NCBI RefSeq assembly: GCF_000297025.1
Contig: NZ_CAKD01000008.1
Span: 1-64,000 of the forward strand
DNA length: 64,000 nucleotides
From: Lactobacillus pasteurii DSM 23907 = CRBIP 24.76
Lineage (GTDB): Bacteria > Bacillota > Bacilli > Lactobacillales > Lactobacillaceae
Direction of reading: 5' to 3'
Position numbers and translations under genes: made by a program. Shown here piece after piece: positions 55,117 to 63,531 of the stretch. A model generated the notes under the pieces. The model was not told where the DNA came from, searched no databases, and saw only the letters and a program-made list of their open reading frames with translations. Positions within the stretch are counted from its first letter, which is position 1. Each line of letters opens with the position of its first letter.

Positions 55117-55554
55117 GTGAGACCAAAAGGCGCTTATAGATATTGTTTACCTATTAAGAATAATAAAATAATTGATTTGATTAAGGAATTTCAGATTAAA
55201 CAAAAAAAGTATCTCAATGAATATGGTTTAAAAAATACATCAGGATACATTTTTCTGAACTTACATAATTATAGATCAATTAGTTCAAATAACCAATTAC
55301 CAGTTACACAGGCAAGTTTAAATGATATGCTAAAAGCCGCATGTAGTAAGTCTGGAATTGAAAAACAAAAAAATTCTGTTTTAGCTTTATATTCTTTGAG
55401 AGTATATTTAAGTAGTCTACTTGGAAATGATAATCGCATTTCTAATATGTATGCTTGTCAAAGAATGGGAAATACAATTCAAGTTTTCCTTTCAACTTAT
55501 GTGAAAGAAAATCGAGAATCATATAAGCAAAATTCCCGACTTTGGAGCTGTTAA
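55117..55554 (+). pseudogene. Tyrosine recombinase (integrase), degraded C-terminal part
   Basis: This 145-codon stretch has no proper start. ALYSLRVYLSSLLGNDNRISNMYACQRMGNTIQVFLSTYVKEN parallels the C-terminal catalytic part of phage/ICE integrases (HGLRHTHASLL...RLGH...TLNTYTH). The box II Arg and a Tyr remain, but the surrounding His residues are lost. The N-terminal arm- and core-binding domains are absent. It ends about 90 bp before attR, the usual place for an integrase. It should be inactive. Confidence 0.65.
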
Positions 55555-55642
55555 TAACTATGCACTTTGTCTGCACTTTACAAATAGCGTGCAGGCTATA
55601 AATGTTGGTAAATCAAGTGATGTTGACTAAAACCCTTTACCT

Positions 55643-55655
55643 TCTAGTCAGCATT
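55643..55655 (+). repeat. attR-like core
   Basis: TCTAGTCAGCATT repeats the tRNA-Thr 3' end exactly. The tRNA's likely original terminator follows it at 55669. Confidence 0.75.
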
Positions 55656-55668
55656 TATATATACGGTT

Positions 55669-55707
55669 ATCCTTAATTCATCTAAGATGAGTTAAGGATT
55701 TTTTTGT
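55669..55707 (+). terminator. Terminator, originally of tRNA-Thr
   Basis: ATCCTTAAtTCATCT pairs with ATGAgTTAAGGAT, then seven T. It lies directly past attR, so the island sits between the tRNA and this terminator. Confidence 0.82.
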
Positions 55708-55721
55708 GTCTATTTTCCAGC

Positions 55722-55751
55722 AAAAAAAAAGCAGAATGTTTCATCTGCTTT
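55722..55751 (-). terminator. Terminator of the XRE-membrane gene
   Basis: AAGCAGA...TCTGCTT with a long T tract on the minus strand. Confidence 0.78.
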
Positions 55752-55776
55752 CTTGTTAATTATTTCCCAGGCAATA

Positions 55777-56238
55777 TTATTTCTTGAAAACTCTAATCAA
55801 GGTTACGATAAAGATGATCAAGGCGATCAAAATAAAGAGATAGCCAATTGGCAAAAGGAAGAAGTTCTCATGTAGAATCCCATTTTTGTCAATGTATTCA
55901 ACTGACGCTGCTTTGATCATGAAGCAAAATAGGCCAATGATCAACATGAACACGCCCATTAACCATGACATTGCATAGTGCTTCAACTTGCTACCTTTTT
56001 TGCCATCGTCGATCAACTTTTGCGTAAGATTGTTGAGTTGATCTGGTTTGTTCAATAACTTGTCTAGAGAAATGTTGTAGCGATCAGAAATTTGCAATAA
56101 CATTTCTAAGTCTGGCAAGTTGCGGTTGTTTTCCCAATTTGAAACTGCCTGTCTCGTAACATTTAAGTTATTGGCGAATTCTTCTTGAGTAAGTTTGTTG
56201 TCTTGTCTCAATTGTTTAATTTGTTGTCCAAAATCCAT
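55777..56238 (-). CDS. XRE-family regulator with membrane helices
   Basis: This protein has 153 aa from the ATG at 56238 (ACGAGG upstream). The helix-turn-helix is at residues 1-60 (MDFGQQIKQLRQDNKLTQEEFANNLNVTRQAVSNWENNRNLPDLEM). Two hydrophobic helices follow at about 90-110 and 125-148. Such HTH-membrane proteins are common in Firmicutes and are thought to sense envelope state. The target is unknown. It stands alone, between the island end and the AI-2E gene. Confidence 0.82.
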   Translation of the reverse strand: MDFGQQIKQLRQDNKLTQEEFANNLNVTRQAVSNWENNRNLPDLEMLLQISDRYNISLDKLLNKPDQLNNLTQKLIDDGKKGSKLKHYAMSWLMGVFMLIIGLFCFMIKAASVEYIDKNGILHENFFLLPIGYLFILIALIIFIVTLIRVFKK

Positions 56239-56428
56239 GGTTTTTACCTCGTGAATAAATTTCTTAACTAAGAAAATAATAAGGTGAACTGCAGAGATTA
56301 ACAAGCTAGCCGTGCTTGCTAAAGAGATACTAGGGCGCCATTTTAGCTAGCTAGTAAGACATTTCAGCAATTTAAAGCAAAAAATGCTAAAATGGTCAAA
56401 AGAAAATTAACTAGTTGGAGGAAGGCAA

Positions 56429-57445
56429 ATGAATTCGGCCTGGCAAAAATTTCAAGCAAACGTTCCCTTGCGAAGGTTTGCAGTTTTATTATTGATCATG
56501 CTCTGCCTTTATGAAGTTAGGGCGATGATGAATACCATCTTATTGACCTTTATCTTTACCTATTTGATCGTGCACTGGATTAGGTTGGTGCAACGATTTA
56601 TCCCTAAGCTATCTTCAAAAATAATCGTTAGCCTCACTTATATCCTGATCTTGCTCGGGCTTTATTTTGTAGTTACGGTCTACATGCCGATGCTGGTCAA
56701 TCAAATATCAAGCATGATCAAATCTTTGGTTGAATTTTATAAAAATGAAAACTTAACGAGTCTGATGCTAAACTTCAAGCAGCTTTCGAGCAGCAGCGAA
56801 GTGATGTCGCAGGTGAAAAACGGCATGAAGATCATGATGCACACAGTAACTAGCGTGGGCAGCGTGACTTTTTCAGTCTTTATGGCTTTAATTTTGAGCT
56901 TCTTTTATACTATTGAACTAAAAGAGATGAACAAGTTTTCTGGTCTCTTTGTCAAAGCAGGCGTACTTAAATGGTTCTTTGAGGACTTGGCCTTTTTCGG
57001 CAGAAAATTCACCAATACCTTCGGGGTTGTACTCGAGGCGCAATTCTTTATTGCTATCTGCAATACAGCCATTACCTTGGTCTGCTTAGCCATTATGGGC
57101 ATACCACAACTAGTTGCCCTAGGCTTAATGGTCTTCATCCTTAGCTTGATTCCAGTAGCCGGCGTCATCATTTCGCTAGTTCCACTTAGCTTTGTAGCTT
57201 ATTCAGTTGGCGGCATTCGCTATGTGATCTACATCTTTATAATGGTGATGGTCATTCATGCCATCGAGGCCTACATTTTGAATCCAAAATTTATGTCTTC
57301 AAAAACTGAATTGCCAATTTTTTATACCTTCTTGGTTTTGCTGGTGGCAGAACACTTCTGGGGAGTTTGGGGCTTGATCGTTGGTGTGCCGATCTTCACT
57401 TTCTTCTTGGATGTCTTAGAAATCAAGTCTGCCGACAATAACTGA
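56429..57445 (+). CDS. AI-2E family transporter
   Basis: This 338-aa protein has about seven membrane helices and a soluble loop (residues 90-140), as in the AI-2 exporter/UPF0118 family (PF01594). LSLIPVAGVIISLVPLSFVAY and the C-terminal GVWGLIVGVPIFTFFLDVLE are characteristic. Some members export autoinducer-2 and others are Na+/H+ antiporters. The substrate is unresolved here. GTTGGAGGA lies upstream. Confidence 0.85.
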   Translation: MNSAWQKFQANVPLRRFAVLLLIMLCLYEVRAMMNTILLTFIFTYLIVHWIRLVQRFIPKLSSKIIVSLTYILILLGLYFVVTVYMPMLVNQISSMIKSLVEFYKNENLTSLMLNFKQLSSSSEVMSQVKNGMKIMMHTVTSVGSVTFSVFMALILSFFYTIELKEMNKFSGLFVKAGVLKWFFEDLAFFGRKFTNTFGVVLEAQFFIAICNTAITLVCLAIMGIPQLVALGLMVFILSLIPVAGVIISLVPLSFVAYSVGGIRYVIYIFIMVMVIHAIEAYILNPKFMSSKTELPIFYTFLVLLVAEHFWGVWGLIVGVPIFTFFLDVLEIKSADNN

Positions 57446-57454
57446 AAATAAACA

Positions 57455-57487
57455 AAAAGAGCTTGGATTTTTTCCAAGCCCTTTTTC
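57455..57487. terminator. Bidirectional terminator
   Basis: GCTTGGA (57461-57467) pairs with TCCAAGC (57473-57479), with A and T tracts on both sides. It ends the AI-2E gene and the converging small gene. Confidence 0.82.
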
Positions 57488-57673
57488 TTATCTAGTTGCC
57501 AGTGCCCACAAGCCGTAGCCAATACCAAAAACAATTAATACTGGTATCAGCAAGTAAGCAAAAAAGGTAGCTGTAAGAAGTATTCCAACAATAAAAATTG
57601 TTAATTTAACGAATCCTACTCCTAGCTTGAAAAATAGCCATAGGAGAAAGAATGCGAAAAGTAATGTAAACAT
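57488..57673 (-). CDS. Small hydrophobic membrane protein
   Basis: This protein has 61 aa from the ATG at 57673, preceded by CGGAGGATA. It is almost entirely hydrophobic, with two helices and a C-terminal LWALATR. I recognise no family. The good Shine-Dalgarno and terminator support a real gene. Its stop lies in the shared terminator with the AI-2E gene. Confidence 0.6.
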   Translation of the reverse strand: MFTLLFAFFLLWLFFKLGVGFVKLTIFIVGILLTATFFAYLLIPVLIVFGIGYGLWALATR

Positions 57674-57729
57674 TTGTATCCTCCGATGTGAGCCTATTCT
57701 ACAGCAAAAATAAGCCAATCGACAAGTAT

Positions 57730-58485
57730 TTAATTCGTAAAAAATTCTAAAATTTTCTCTTCGGTTAATTGCTTTTTCTCTTCGCCATAAGCATCAAGTA
57801 CAATTTTTCCAGAGTTTAGAATAATCGTGCGATTGCCATATTTTAACGCATCGCTGAGTTGGTGGGTGATCATGATGCAGGTGATCTTTTCCCGGCTAAC
57901 GACGTCATTGGTCAAGGCTAAGAGGTTTTGACTGGTCTTAGGGTCTAAAGCAGCAGTATGTTCGTCTAATAAGAGCAACTTTGGCCGGCGAATGGTTGCC
58001 ATCAAAAAGCTCAAGGTCTGGCGCTGACCACCAGACAAGTTGCCAACAAAAGTTTGCAAGTGCTTGCTTAAGCCATTAGGAAGCTGGGCAGTTTTTTCTT
58101 TAAATTCTGCTAAGTGCTTCTCAAGTCCGCGCATCTTTAAGCTTCGGCGTAGTCCGCGCTTAGTCGCCAGAAGCAAGTTTTCGGCTACAGTCATTCTGGG
58201 AGCTGTGCCAAGCTTAGGATCTTGAAAAACTTGGGCGATGTCTTTTGCTCGCTTAACTTCAGATAGATTGGTGATGTCAGTGCCATCAAGCAAAATTTGA
58301 CCGCTAGAAGGCTTCAAAGAGCCATTGATCACATTGAGCAGGGTCGACTTGCCGGCACCATTGGTTCCAAGCAAGGTGACGAAGTCGCCATCTTGCAATT
58401 TGAGATTGATTTGCTTGAGAATCGTCTTTTCTTCAGGCGTTCCTTGATTGACGACTGTAGTGATATTTTTGAGTTCTAAAGTCAT
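57730..58485 (-). CDS. ABC importer ATPase, tryptophan/tyrosine type
   Basis: This 251-aa ATPase has Walker A GTNGAGKST, Q-loop VFQDPKLGTAPRMT, signature LSGGQRQTLSF and Walker B LLLLDEHTAALDP. It is the third gene of a substrate-binding protein/permease/ATPase set known in Firmicutes as the TrpXYZ-like system. Its ATG overlaps the permease stop by 4 bp. The operon is preceded by an apparent attenuator with a Trp codon in the leader. Confidence 0.85.
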   Translation of the reverse strand: MTLELKNITTVVNQGTPEEKTILKQINLKLQDGDFVTLLGTNGAGKSTLLNVINGSLKPSSGQILLDGTDITNLSEVKRAKDIAQVFQDPKLGTAPRMTVAENLLLATKRGLRRSLKMRGLEKHLAEFKEKTAQLPNGLSKHLQTFVGNLSGGQRQTLSFLMATIRRPKLLLLDEHTAALDPKTSQNLLALTNDVVSREKITCIMITHQLSDALKYGNRTIILNSGKIVLDAYGEEKKQLTEEKILEFFTN

Positions 58486-59378
58486 GGCTTTTGAATTCCT
58501 TTCTGTAGAAGTTGCTTCACTCTAAATTTCTTTTGCAATAAAGGCAACATCAAGCAAATAGCTAAGATGATGGCTGACAACAATTTGAAGTCGTTGGTGC
58601 TAAAGCCTAGCTGCAAGACGAGCAATAGCACTAAGCGGTAGAGGATACTACCGACAACAACTGCTACTAGTCTAGCCGTTAGCGATAGATCGCCATAGAC
58701 AACTTCACCAATAATGATGGCGGCAAGGCCAATAACCATCGTCCCGATTCCCATGTTAACGTCGGCGTAGCCGCCATTTTGCGCTAAGAGCCCGCCAGCT
58801 AGGCCAATTAAGCCATTAGAAAGCATTAAGCCTAGAATCTTCATGCGGTCAGTGTTGATGCCAAGAGATTGGGCCATTTTTTCATTGTCGCCGGTGGCAA
58901 TAAATGCCTGACCTAATTCCGTATTCAAAAATATCGCTAGTAGGAAAACGACAATTGTCGCAAAGATCAAGCCAACAACAATTGTTGGGAAGTTGGTGGG
59001 CAAGTTTTGCAATAGACGATTGCTTAACAGAGTAGGCCGATTTAGTAAGCCGAGATTGGCCTTGCCCAAGATGCGCAAGTTGATAGAATAAATCCCGGTC
59101 ATGGTTAAAATTCCGGCTAAGAGAATGGGAATTTTGCCTTTAGTATAAAGTAGGCCAGTAATCAAGCCGGTAAGCATCCCTGCTAATAAAGCTAGTAAGG
59201 TAGCTAGTAGTGGATCGGCGCCCCTAGCAATGCTGCTAGCACAAACTGCAGCGCCAAAAGGGAAGGTCCCTTCGACCGTCATATCAGGGAAGTTGAGAAT
59301 TCTAAATGATAGATAAAGCCCTAGCGCCAAGATCCCCCATAAAAGGCCTTGACCAATAGTTGAAGTGATAAGATTCAT
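58482..59378 (-). CDS. ABC importer permease, tryptophan/tyrosine type
   Basis: This 298-aa membrane protein has about nine helices, of the BPD_transp_2 (branched-chain/ribose) permease type (GLYLSFRILNFPDMTVEGTFPFGAA, VIGLAAIIIGEVVYGD). It is the middle gene of the TrpXYZ-like importer, overlapping its neighbours by 4 bp on both sides. Confidence 0.85.
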   Translation of the reverse strand: MNLITSTIGQGLLWGILALGLYLSFRILNFPDMTVEGTFPFGAAVCASSIARGADPLLATLLALLAGMLTGLITGLLYTKGKIPILLAGILTMTGIYSINLRILGKANLGLLNRPTLLSNRLLQNLPTNFPTIVVGLIFATIVVFLLAIFLNTELGQAFIATGDNEKMAQSLGINTDRMKILGLMLSNGLIGLAGGLLAQNGGYADVNMGIGTMVIGLAAIIIGEVVYGDLSLTARLVAVVVGSILYRLVLLLVLQLGFSTNDFKLLSAIILAICLMLPLLQKKFRVKQLLQKGIQKP

Positions 59379-60361
59379 TTGATGATTCTTCCTTTCTTTT
59401 GCGCATCTTTGATTAAGCTAGCTGGAATATCAATGCCTAATTTGTCAGCTGCTTTTTGGTTGATGACTGTTTCATAGCTAGTTACTCGCTCAACTGGGGT
59501 CTTGGCAGGATCGGCGCCTTTAAGAATTTTGGCGGCCATTTTTCCAGTTAAAACGCCCATATCAAATTGGCTGACTGACTTAGTAATTAATCCGCCGGAC
59601 TTGACCATGGTGTCAGCTGCTGGGATGACGGGGATCTTGGCAGCATTAGTTGCTTTTAACAAAGTAGCAATCCCAGAAGCGACATTGTTGTCAGTTGGCA
59701 CATAGACGGCTTGAACCTTGCCCGCCATAGTTTGAGCGACTTGTTCAATATCGTTGGTAGAAGTGATGGTATAAGGGATGACCTTGATGCCCATTTTTTC
59801 AGCTAGTTGCTTGAAGTGGCGATATTCGGCTGTTGATGAATCATCGCTAGAAGTGTACATGACGCCGATGGTTTTAATATGAGGGATGATTTGCTTAAAC
59901 AAGCTAAGTTGAACGGCAGTTGGCTGCATGTCTTGCACGCCGGTAACTTTTCCGCCAGGATGCTTTAAGCTTTTGACTAATCCGGTTCCCAGCGGATCGC
60001 TAACTGCTCCCATGATGACTGGAGCCAAGCCGGCTTCATTAGCTAAAGCTTGCACGGCTGGAGTTGCAATGCCGATGGTTAAAGCAACATGCTTATTTTG
60101 AAATTGATCGCTCATCGTCTTTAAGTTGCTTTGATCGCCTTGCGCATTTTCAAAATAAACCTTGAGATTCTTGCCTTGATGATAGCCTGAATCAGCTAGC
60201 CCCTTGAGAATGCCCTGATGAATTTGATCAAGAGCGGGGTGGCTAACAGTTTGCAAGATACCGATAGATAGATTTTTAGATGATGATTGTGGCTCTTCTT
60301 TAAAAAAGGCCAGTACCAAAAAGGCAAATAGTGCCACGATAGTTCCAATTAAACGTTTCAT
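59375..60361 (-). CDS. ABC importer substrate-binding protein, tryptophan/tyrosine type
   Basis: This 328-aa protein has an N-terminal membrane helix (residues 5-22, no lipobox Cys, so a signal anchor). A PF04392-type binding fold follows (LSIGILQTVSHPALDQIHQGILKGL, PVIMGAVSDPLGTGLV, AVYVPTDNNVASGI). This family is annotated as the putative tryptophan/tyrosine transport binding protein. It is the first gene of the operon, directly behind two terminator hairpins and a leader peptide that contains Trp. Confidence 0.85.
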   Translation of the reverse strand: MKRLIGTIVALFAFLVLAFFKEEPQSSSKNLSIGILQTVSHPALDQIHQGILKGLADSGYHQGKNLKVYFENAQGDQSNLKTMSDQFQNKHVALTIGIATPAVQALANEAGLAPVIMGAVSDPLGTGLVKSLKHPGGKVTGVQDMQPTAVQLSLFKQIIPHIKTIGVMYTSSDDSSTAEYRHFKQLAEKMGIKVIPYTITSTNDIEQVAQTMAGKVQAVYVPTDNNVASGIATLLKATNAAKIPVIPAADTMVKSGGLITKSVSQFDMGVLTGKMAAKILKGADPAKTPVERVTSYETVINQKAADKLGIDIPASLIKDAQKKGRIIK

Positions 60362-60403
60362 TTTTATTCCTCACTGCTAATAAAATACTCCTCGAGATCA
60401 TAA

Positions 60404-60435
60404 AAAAAGCACTTCCTTGGCAGGAAATGCTTTTT
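60404..60435 (-). terminator. Leader terminator 2 of the importer operon
   Basis: AAAAAGCA (60404-60411) pairs with TGCTTTTT (60428-60435), with an inner TTCCT/AGGAA. A T run follows on the minus strand, 40 bp before the first structural gene. Confidence 0.8.
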
Positions 60436-60446
60436 AAAAGACAAAA

Positions 60447-60469
60447 CCCGCACGCTTTTTCCGTGCGGG
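60447..60469 (-). terminator. Leader terminator 1 (attenuator) of the importer operon
   Basis: CCCGCACG (60447-60454) pairs with CGTGCGGG (60462-60469), an 8-bp GC-rich stem with TTTTGTCTTTT after it on the minus strand. It stands between the leader peptide and the importer genes. Confidence 0.85.
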
Positions 60470-60488
60470 CAATGATTATTGAGATTTA

Positions 60489-60555
60489 CCAGCACAGACA
60501 TGATCTCTAAACAGGTCATATCTGTGCCAATGCATGCAGAATGACCTAGTGCTGG
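60489..60555 (-). promoter_or_regulatory. Alternative RNA structures of the attenuator
   Basis: One hairpin pairs GCACAGA (60492-60498) with TCTGTGC (60521-60527) plus inner pairs. A competing pairing joins CCAGCAC in leader codons 13-15 (60549-60555) with GTGCTGG (60489-60495). The same GTGCTGG can also pair 6 of 7 bases with the 5' arm of terminator 1. This gives mutually exclusive folds. Confidence 0.6.
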
Positions 60556-60593
60556 AATTGCCAACGATTAATTGTCATAAATTCTACAAACAT
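60546..60593 (-). CDS. Leader peptide of the importer operon
   Basis: This is a 15-codon ORF, MFVEFMTINRWQFQH, with AAAGGAG 7 nt before the ATG. It contains a single Trp codon at position 11 followed by Q-F-Q-H. Its last codons form one arm of the competing RNA structures. Position, Shine-Dalgarno and downstream terminators fit ribosome-mediated attenuation sensitive to tryptophan (or Phe/His) supply. That link is inferred. Confidence 0.65.
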   Translation of the reverse strand: MFVEFMTINRWQFQH

Positions 60594-60720
60594 GATAAAT
60601 CTCCTTTCACAATTAATAATTACCTAGAATTCTAATTCTAAAAAAAGACCCTGTCAAGTCTTAGTTATAATTGCTGTGTTATAATAATTTTTCAGACTAT
60701 CACATAGAAAGGGTATGGTT

Positions 60721-61425
60721 ATGCGCTATAAACAGATAATTTTTGACGTTGATGATACTTTGATTGATTTTGCTGATACTGAAGATTTTGCTTTGCGCAG
60801 TTTATTCAATTCGCATCACTGGCCATTGAATGCGGACTTGCAAAGACAGTATCATGCCTATAATCAAGGATTATGGCGCGAATTAGAATTAGGAAAAATT
60901 AGCTACGAAGAACTATCAGAAAAATGTTTCCGCGTCTTCTTGAAGCAGACTTTAGACTTAGATGTTGATGGAAATGAAATTATGAATGAATACCGGTCCT
61001 ACTTTGGCGAAACGCACAAGTTGCTGCCTGGGGTGGAAGATAGCTTGATCTATGCCAAAAGACAGGGCTACAAGTTGACGATTTTAAGCAATGGCGAAAA
61101 ATTCATGCAGCGCCACCGTTTGGAACTGGCTGGAATTAAGGATTATTTCGACTTGATCGTGACTTCGCAAGAAGCGCAATATTCTAAGCCTGATTCACAT
61201 ATTTTCGACTATTTCTTCAGCCGAACGCAGATTGGGCCAAGCGAGACCATCTTTTTTGGGGATGGATTGAAATCAGATATTCTTGGTGCTAGTCTTTATC
61301 ACGTTGATAGCATTTGGTTCAATCATCGTCATCGCAAGAACAATATTCCAGACTTGCATCCCCTATTTGAAGTGGACACTTATCCGGAGTTTATTGCCCT
61401 AATGAAGCGAGATTTTCAAAAGTAG
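60721..61425 (+). CDS. HAD-superfamily hydrolase, YjjG type
   Basis: This protein has 234 aa from the ATG at 60721; the ATG at 60715 is too near the AAAGGG. It shows HAD motif I DVDDTLIDF, motif II LSNG, the conserved Lys in AQYSKPDSHIF, and motif III FFGDGLKSDILGA. The helical cap fits the YjjG nucleotide-phosphatase subfamily that removes noncanonical nucleotides. It lies 12 bp before the next gene, in one operon. Confidence 0.85.
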   Translation: MRYKQIIFDVDDTLIDFADTEDFALRSLFNSHHWPLNADLQRQYHAYNQGLWRELELGKISYEELSEKCFRVFLKQTLDLDVDGNEIMNEYRSYFGETHKLLPGVEDSLIYAKRQGYKLTILSNGEKFMQRHRLELAGIKDYFDLIVTSQEAQYSKPDSHIFDYFFSRTQIGPSETIFFGDGLKSDILGASLYHVDSIWFNHRHRKNNIPDLHPLFEVDTYPEFIALMKRDFQK

Positions 61426-61437
61426 GGAGTTTTTCAA

Positions 61438-62556
61438 TTGAAAGTAGTCAAAAAAATCGGCAAATACCTAGCTATTTTCTTAGGAGTAGTTGTCTTGCTG
61501 CTAGCGGGCTATGTTGGTTATATGCAGATGCACTATTACCGCTTGCCAGACAAGGAGAAGCTGAGCGTTGGCAACCAGCAAGAGGCAAGATTGAGTCTTA
61601 ATAAAGATTACAGTGCGCTGACTTACAATGTGGGTTTTGGGGCTTATAATCAGAAGTTTTCTTTTTTCATGGATCAAGGAGAACTGAAAAATGGCCAGAA
61701 AACTCAAGGCACTCGCGGGACGGCTTTTTCTAAGCAGGCAGTAATCAAGTCGACTGATGGAGTAATTTCAACTATCCACCAGCAAAAGCCGGATTTTGTT
61801 TTATTGCAAGAAATCGATACTCATTCGACTAGAAGCCACTACGTCAATCAGGTAAAGATGCTCGAAAAAAATATGCCCGGATATGATTATACTTTTGCCA
61901 ATAATTTCCACTCGGCCTATCTCTTTTGGCCACTCAACGATCCACATGGCAGCGTTGAATCGGGGCTGTTAACTTTGAGCAAGTACCATGCCGATCGCGC
62001 AATCAGACGCAAGTTCCCAATTACCAGTGCCTTTATTTCCAAGTTTACCGATTTGGATCGCTGCTTTGCTGTTATGCGTTATCCAGTCAAGGGTGGCAAG
62101 CACTTGATCGTCATCAATAGCCACATGTCGGCTTATGATAAGGGCGGCAAGATGCGCAAGGCTCAGATGAAGCTTTTGTCTAAGGTAATTGAAGCAGAAT
62201 ACCGCCTAGGCAACTATGTCATTGTGGGCGGAGACTTCAATCACGCCCTTGGTCCTGACATGCTCAAGCATTTTGACCATGAAGAAAAAGTTCCAACTTG
62301 GATTTCAGTTTTAAGTCAAAAGATGTTGCCAAAGGACTTCGTTATGGTCAAAGCCGAAAATCGAATGAAGGTTGCAACTGTGCGCTCGACCGATATGGCT
62401 TATCATCCTAAAGTCAACTACCAAACAGTTGGGGATGGATTTATCGTTTCTAAAAATATTCAGACTAAAGCAGTCAATATCAACACCAATTACCGCTATG
62501 CTGACCACAATCCGGTAAGGCTGGAATTTAAATTATTGAAAAATTCGCCAAAATAG
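61438..62556 (+). CDS. Membrane-anchored endonuclease/exonuclease/phosphatase-family protein
   Basis: This 372-aa protein starts at TTG 61438 (AGGGAG upstream). One N-terminal helix (residues 9-28) anchors it with the catalytic domain outside. EEP-fold motifs are SALTYNVGFGAY, FVLLQEIDTHS with the metal Glu, INSHMSAYD, VGGDFNHALG and the final YRYADHNPVRLEF with Asp-His. It may be a phosphodiesterase or sphingomyelinase-like enzyme. The substrate is unknown. Confidence 0.8.
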   Translation: MKVVKKIGKYLAIFLGVVVLLLAGYVGYMQMHYYRLPDKEKLSVGNQQEARLSLNKDYSALTYNVGFGAYNQKFSFFMDQGELKNGQKTQGTRGTAFSKQAVIKSTDGVISTIHQQKPDFVLLQEIDTHSTRSHYVNQVKMLEKNMPGYDYTFANNFHSAYLFWPLNDPHGSVESGLLTLSKYHADRAIRRKFPITSAFISKFTDLDRCFAVMRYPVKGGKHLIVINSHMSAYDKGGKMRKAQMKLLSKVIEAEYRLGNYVIVGGDFNHALGPDMLKHFDHEEKVPTWISVLSQKMLPKDFVMVKAENRMKVATVRSTDMAYHPKVNYQTVGDGFIVSKNIQTKAVNINTNYRYADHNPVRLEFKLLKNSPK

Positions 62557-62619
62557 TTTATTATGTAGTTACTTATTTTTAGTTAGTTGATGTGCTTTTA
62601 GAAAGAAGGACAATTATAC

Positions 62620-63465
62620 ATGCTAACAGATACTTATAAATTAAATAATGGCGTAGAAATTCCAGTAGTTGGTTTTGGTACTTGGCAAACTCCTAATGGA
62701 CAAGTGGCTAAGGATGCAGTTTTGGCAGCTTTGGAAAGTGGCTACCGTCACATTGACACTGCAGCCGCTTACGGCAATGAAACTAGCGTTGGCGAAGCAA
62801 TCAAGGCTAGCGGCATCAAGCGCGACGAATTGTTTGTCACTACTAAGCTTTGGAATAGTGACCACGGCTATGAAAGTACTAAGAAGGCAATTGACAAGAG
62901 CTTAGAAAACCTTGGCCTAGACTACCTGGACTTGTACTTGATCCACTGGCCAAATCCAGTTGACATGCGCGAAAATTGGGCTGAACTTAACGCTGAAAGT
63001 TGGCGCGCAATGGAAGAAGCCGTTAAGGCAGGCAAGATTCGCAGCATTGGTATTTCAAACTTTAGAAAGCATCATATTGATGAATTGCTTAAGACAGCTG
63101 AAATCAAGCCAGCAGTTAACCAAAACTACTTGAACCCAAGCGATATGCAAGAAGATTTGGTTAAGTACAACAACGAATTAGGCATTCTTAATGAAGCTTA
63201 CAGCCCACTTGGTACTGGTGGCTTGCTTGGCAACGAAACAGTCAATGCTGTTGCTGAAAACTACGGCAAGTCAGCTCCTCAAGTTTTGCTTCGTTGGTCA
63301 TTGCAACATGGTTTCTTGCCATTGCCAAAATCAGTTCACGCTGAATACATCAAGTCAAATGCTGATATCTTTGATTTTGAACTTAGCGAAGATGATATGA
63401 AGAAGTTAGATGGTTTACACGGCGCAGCTAAGATGGCGCTTGATCCAGATGAAGCAACCTTCTAA
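62620..63465 (+). CDS. Aldo/keto reductase
   Basis: This 281-aa AKR5-type reductase is complete. It has GFGTWQTPNGQ, the catalytic Asp/Tyr in HIDTAAAYGNE, Lys in FVTTKLWN, His in YLIHWPNP, and the NADPH-binding C-terminus (LLRWSLQHGFLPLPKSVHAEYIKSN). It is annotated in relatives as 2,5-diketo-D-gluconate reductase, but such enzymes are broad. Codon use suggests good expression. AGAAAGAAGGA lies upstream, and a terminator follows. Confidence 0.9.
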   Translation: MLTDTYKLNNGVEIPVVGFGTWQTPNGQVAKDAVLAALESGYRHIDTAAAYGNETSVGEAIKASGIKRDELFVTTKLWNSDHGYESTKKAIDKSLENLGLDYLDLYLIHWPNPVDMRENWAELNAESWRAMEEAVKAGKIRSIGISNFRKHHIDELLKTAEIKPAVNQNYLNPSDMQEDLVKYNNELGILNEAYSPLGTGGLLGNETVNAVAENYGKSAPQVLLRWSLQHGFLPLPKSVHAEYIKSNADIFDFELSEDDMKKLDGLHGAAKMALDPDEATF

Positions 63466-63480
63466 AGATTAGAATGATAG

Positions 63481-63521
63481 TTAGCAGTAGTGGTCAATTT
63501 TGGCTACTTCTGCTATTTTTT
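63481..63521 (+). terminator. Terminator after the aldo/keto reductase
   Basis: TAGCAG...CTGCTA, with an inner TAG/CTA pairing across a loop, then a T7 run. Confidence 0.7.
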
Positions 63522-63531
63522 TGGAAAAATT

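Noticed and set aside
60364..60564. 66-codon minus-strand open frame before the ABC importer
   Set aside because: It runs through two terminator stems and the attenuator hairpins, has no ribosome binding site and overlaps the better supported leader peptide in another frame.
60400..60610. T-box riboswitch for the tryptophan-type importer
   Set aside because: No T-box sequence (AGGGTGGNACCGCG) or specifier-loop stem is visible. The leader ORF and simple competing hairpins explain the region better.
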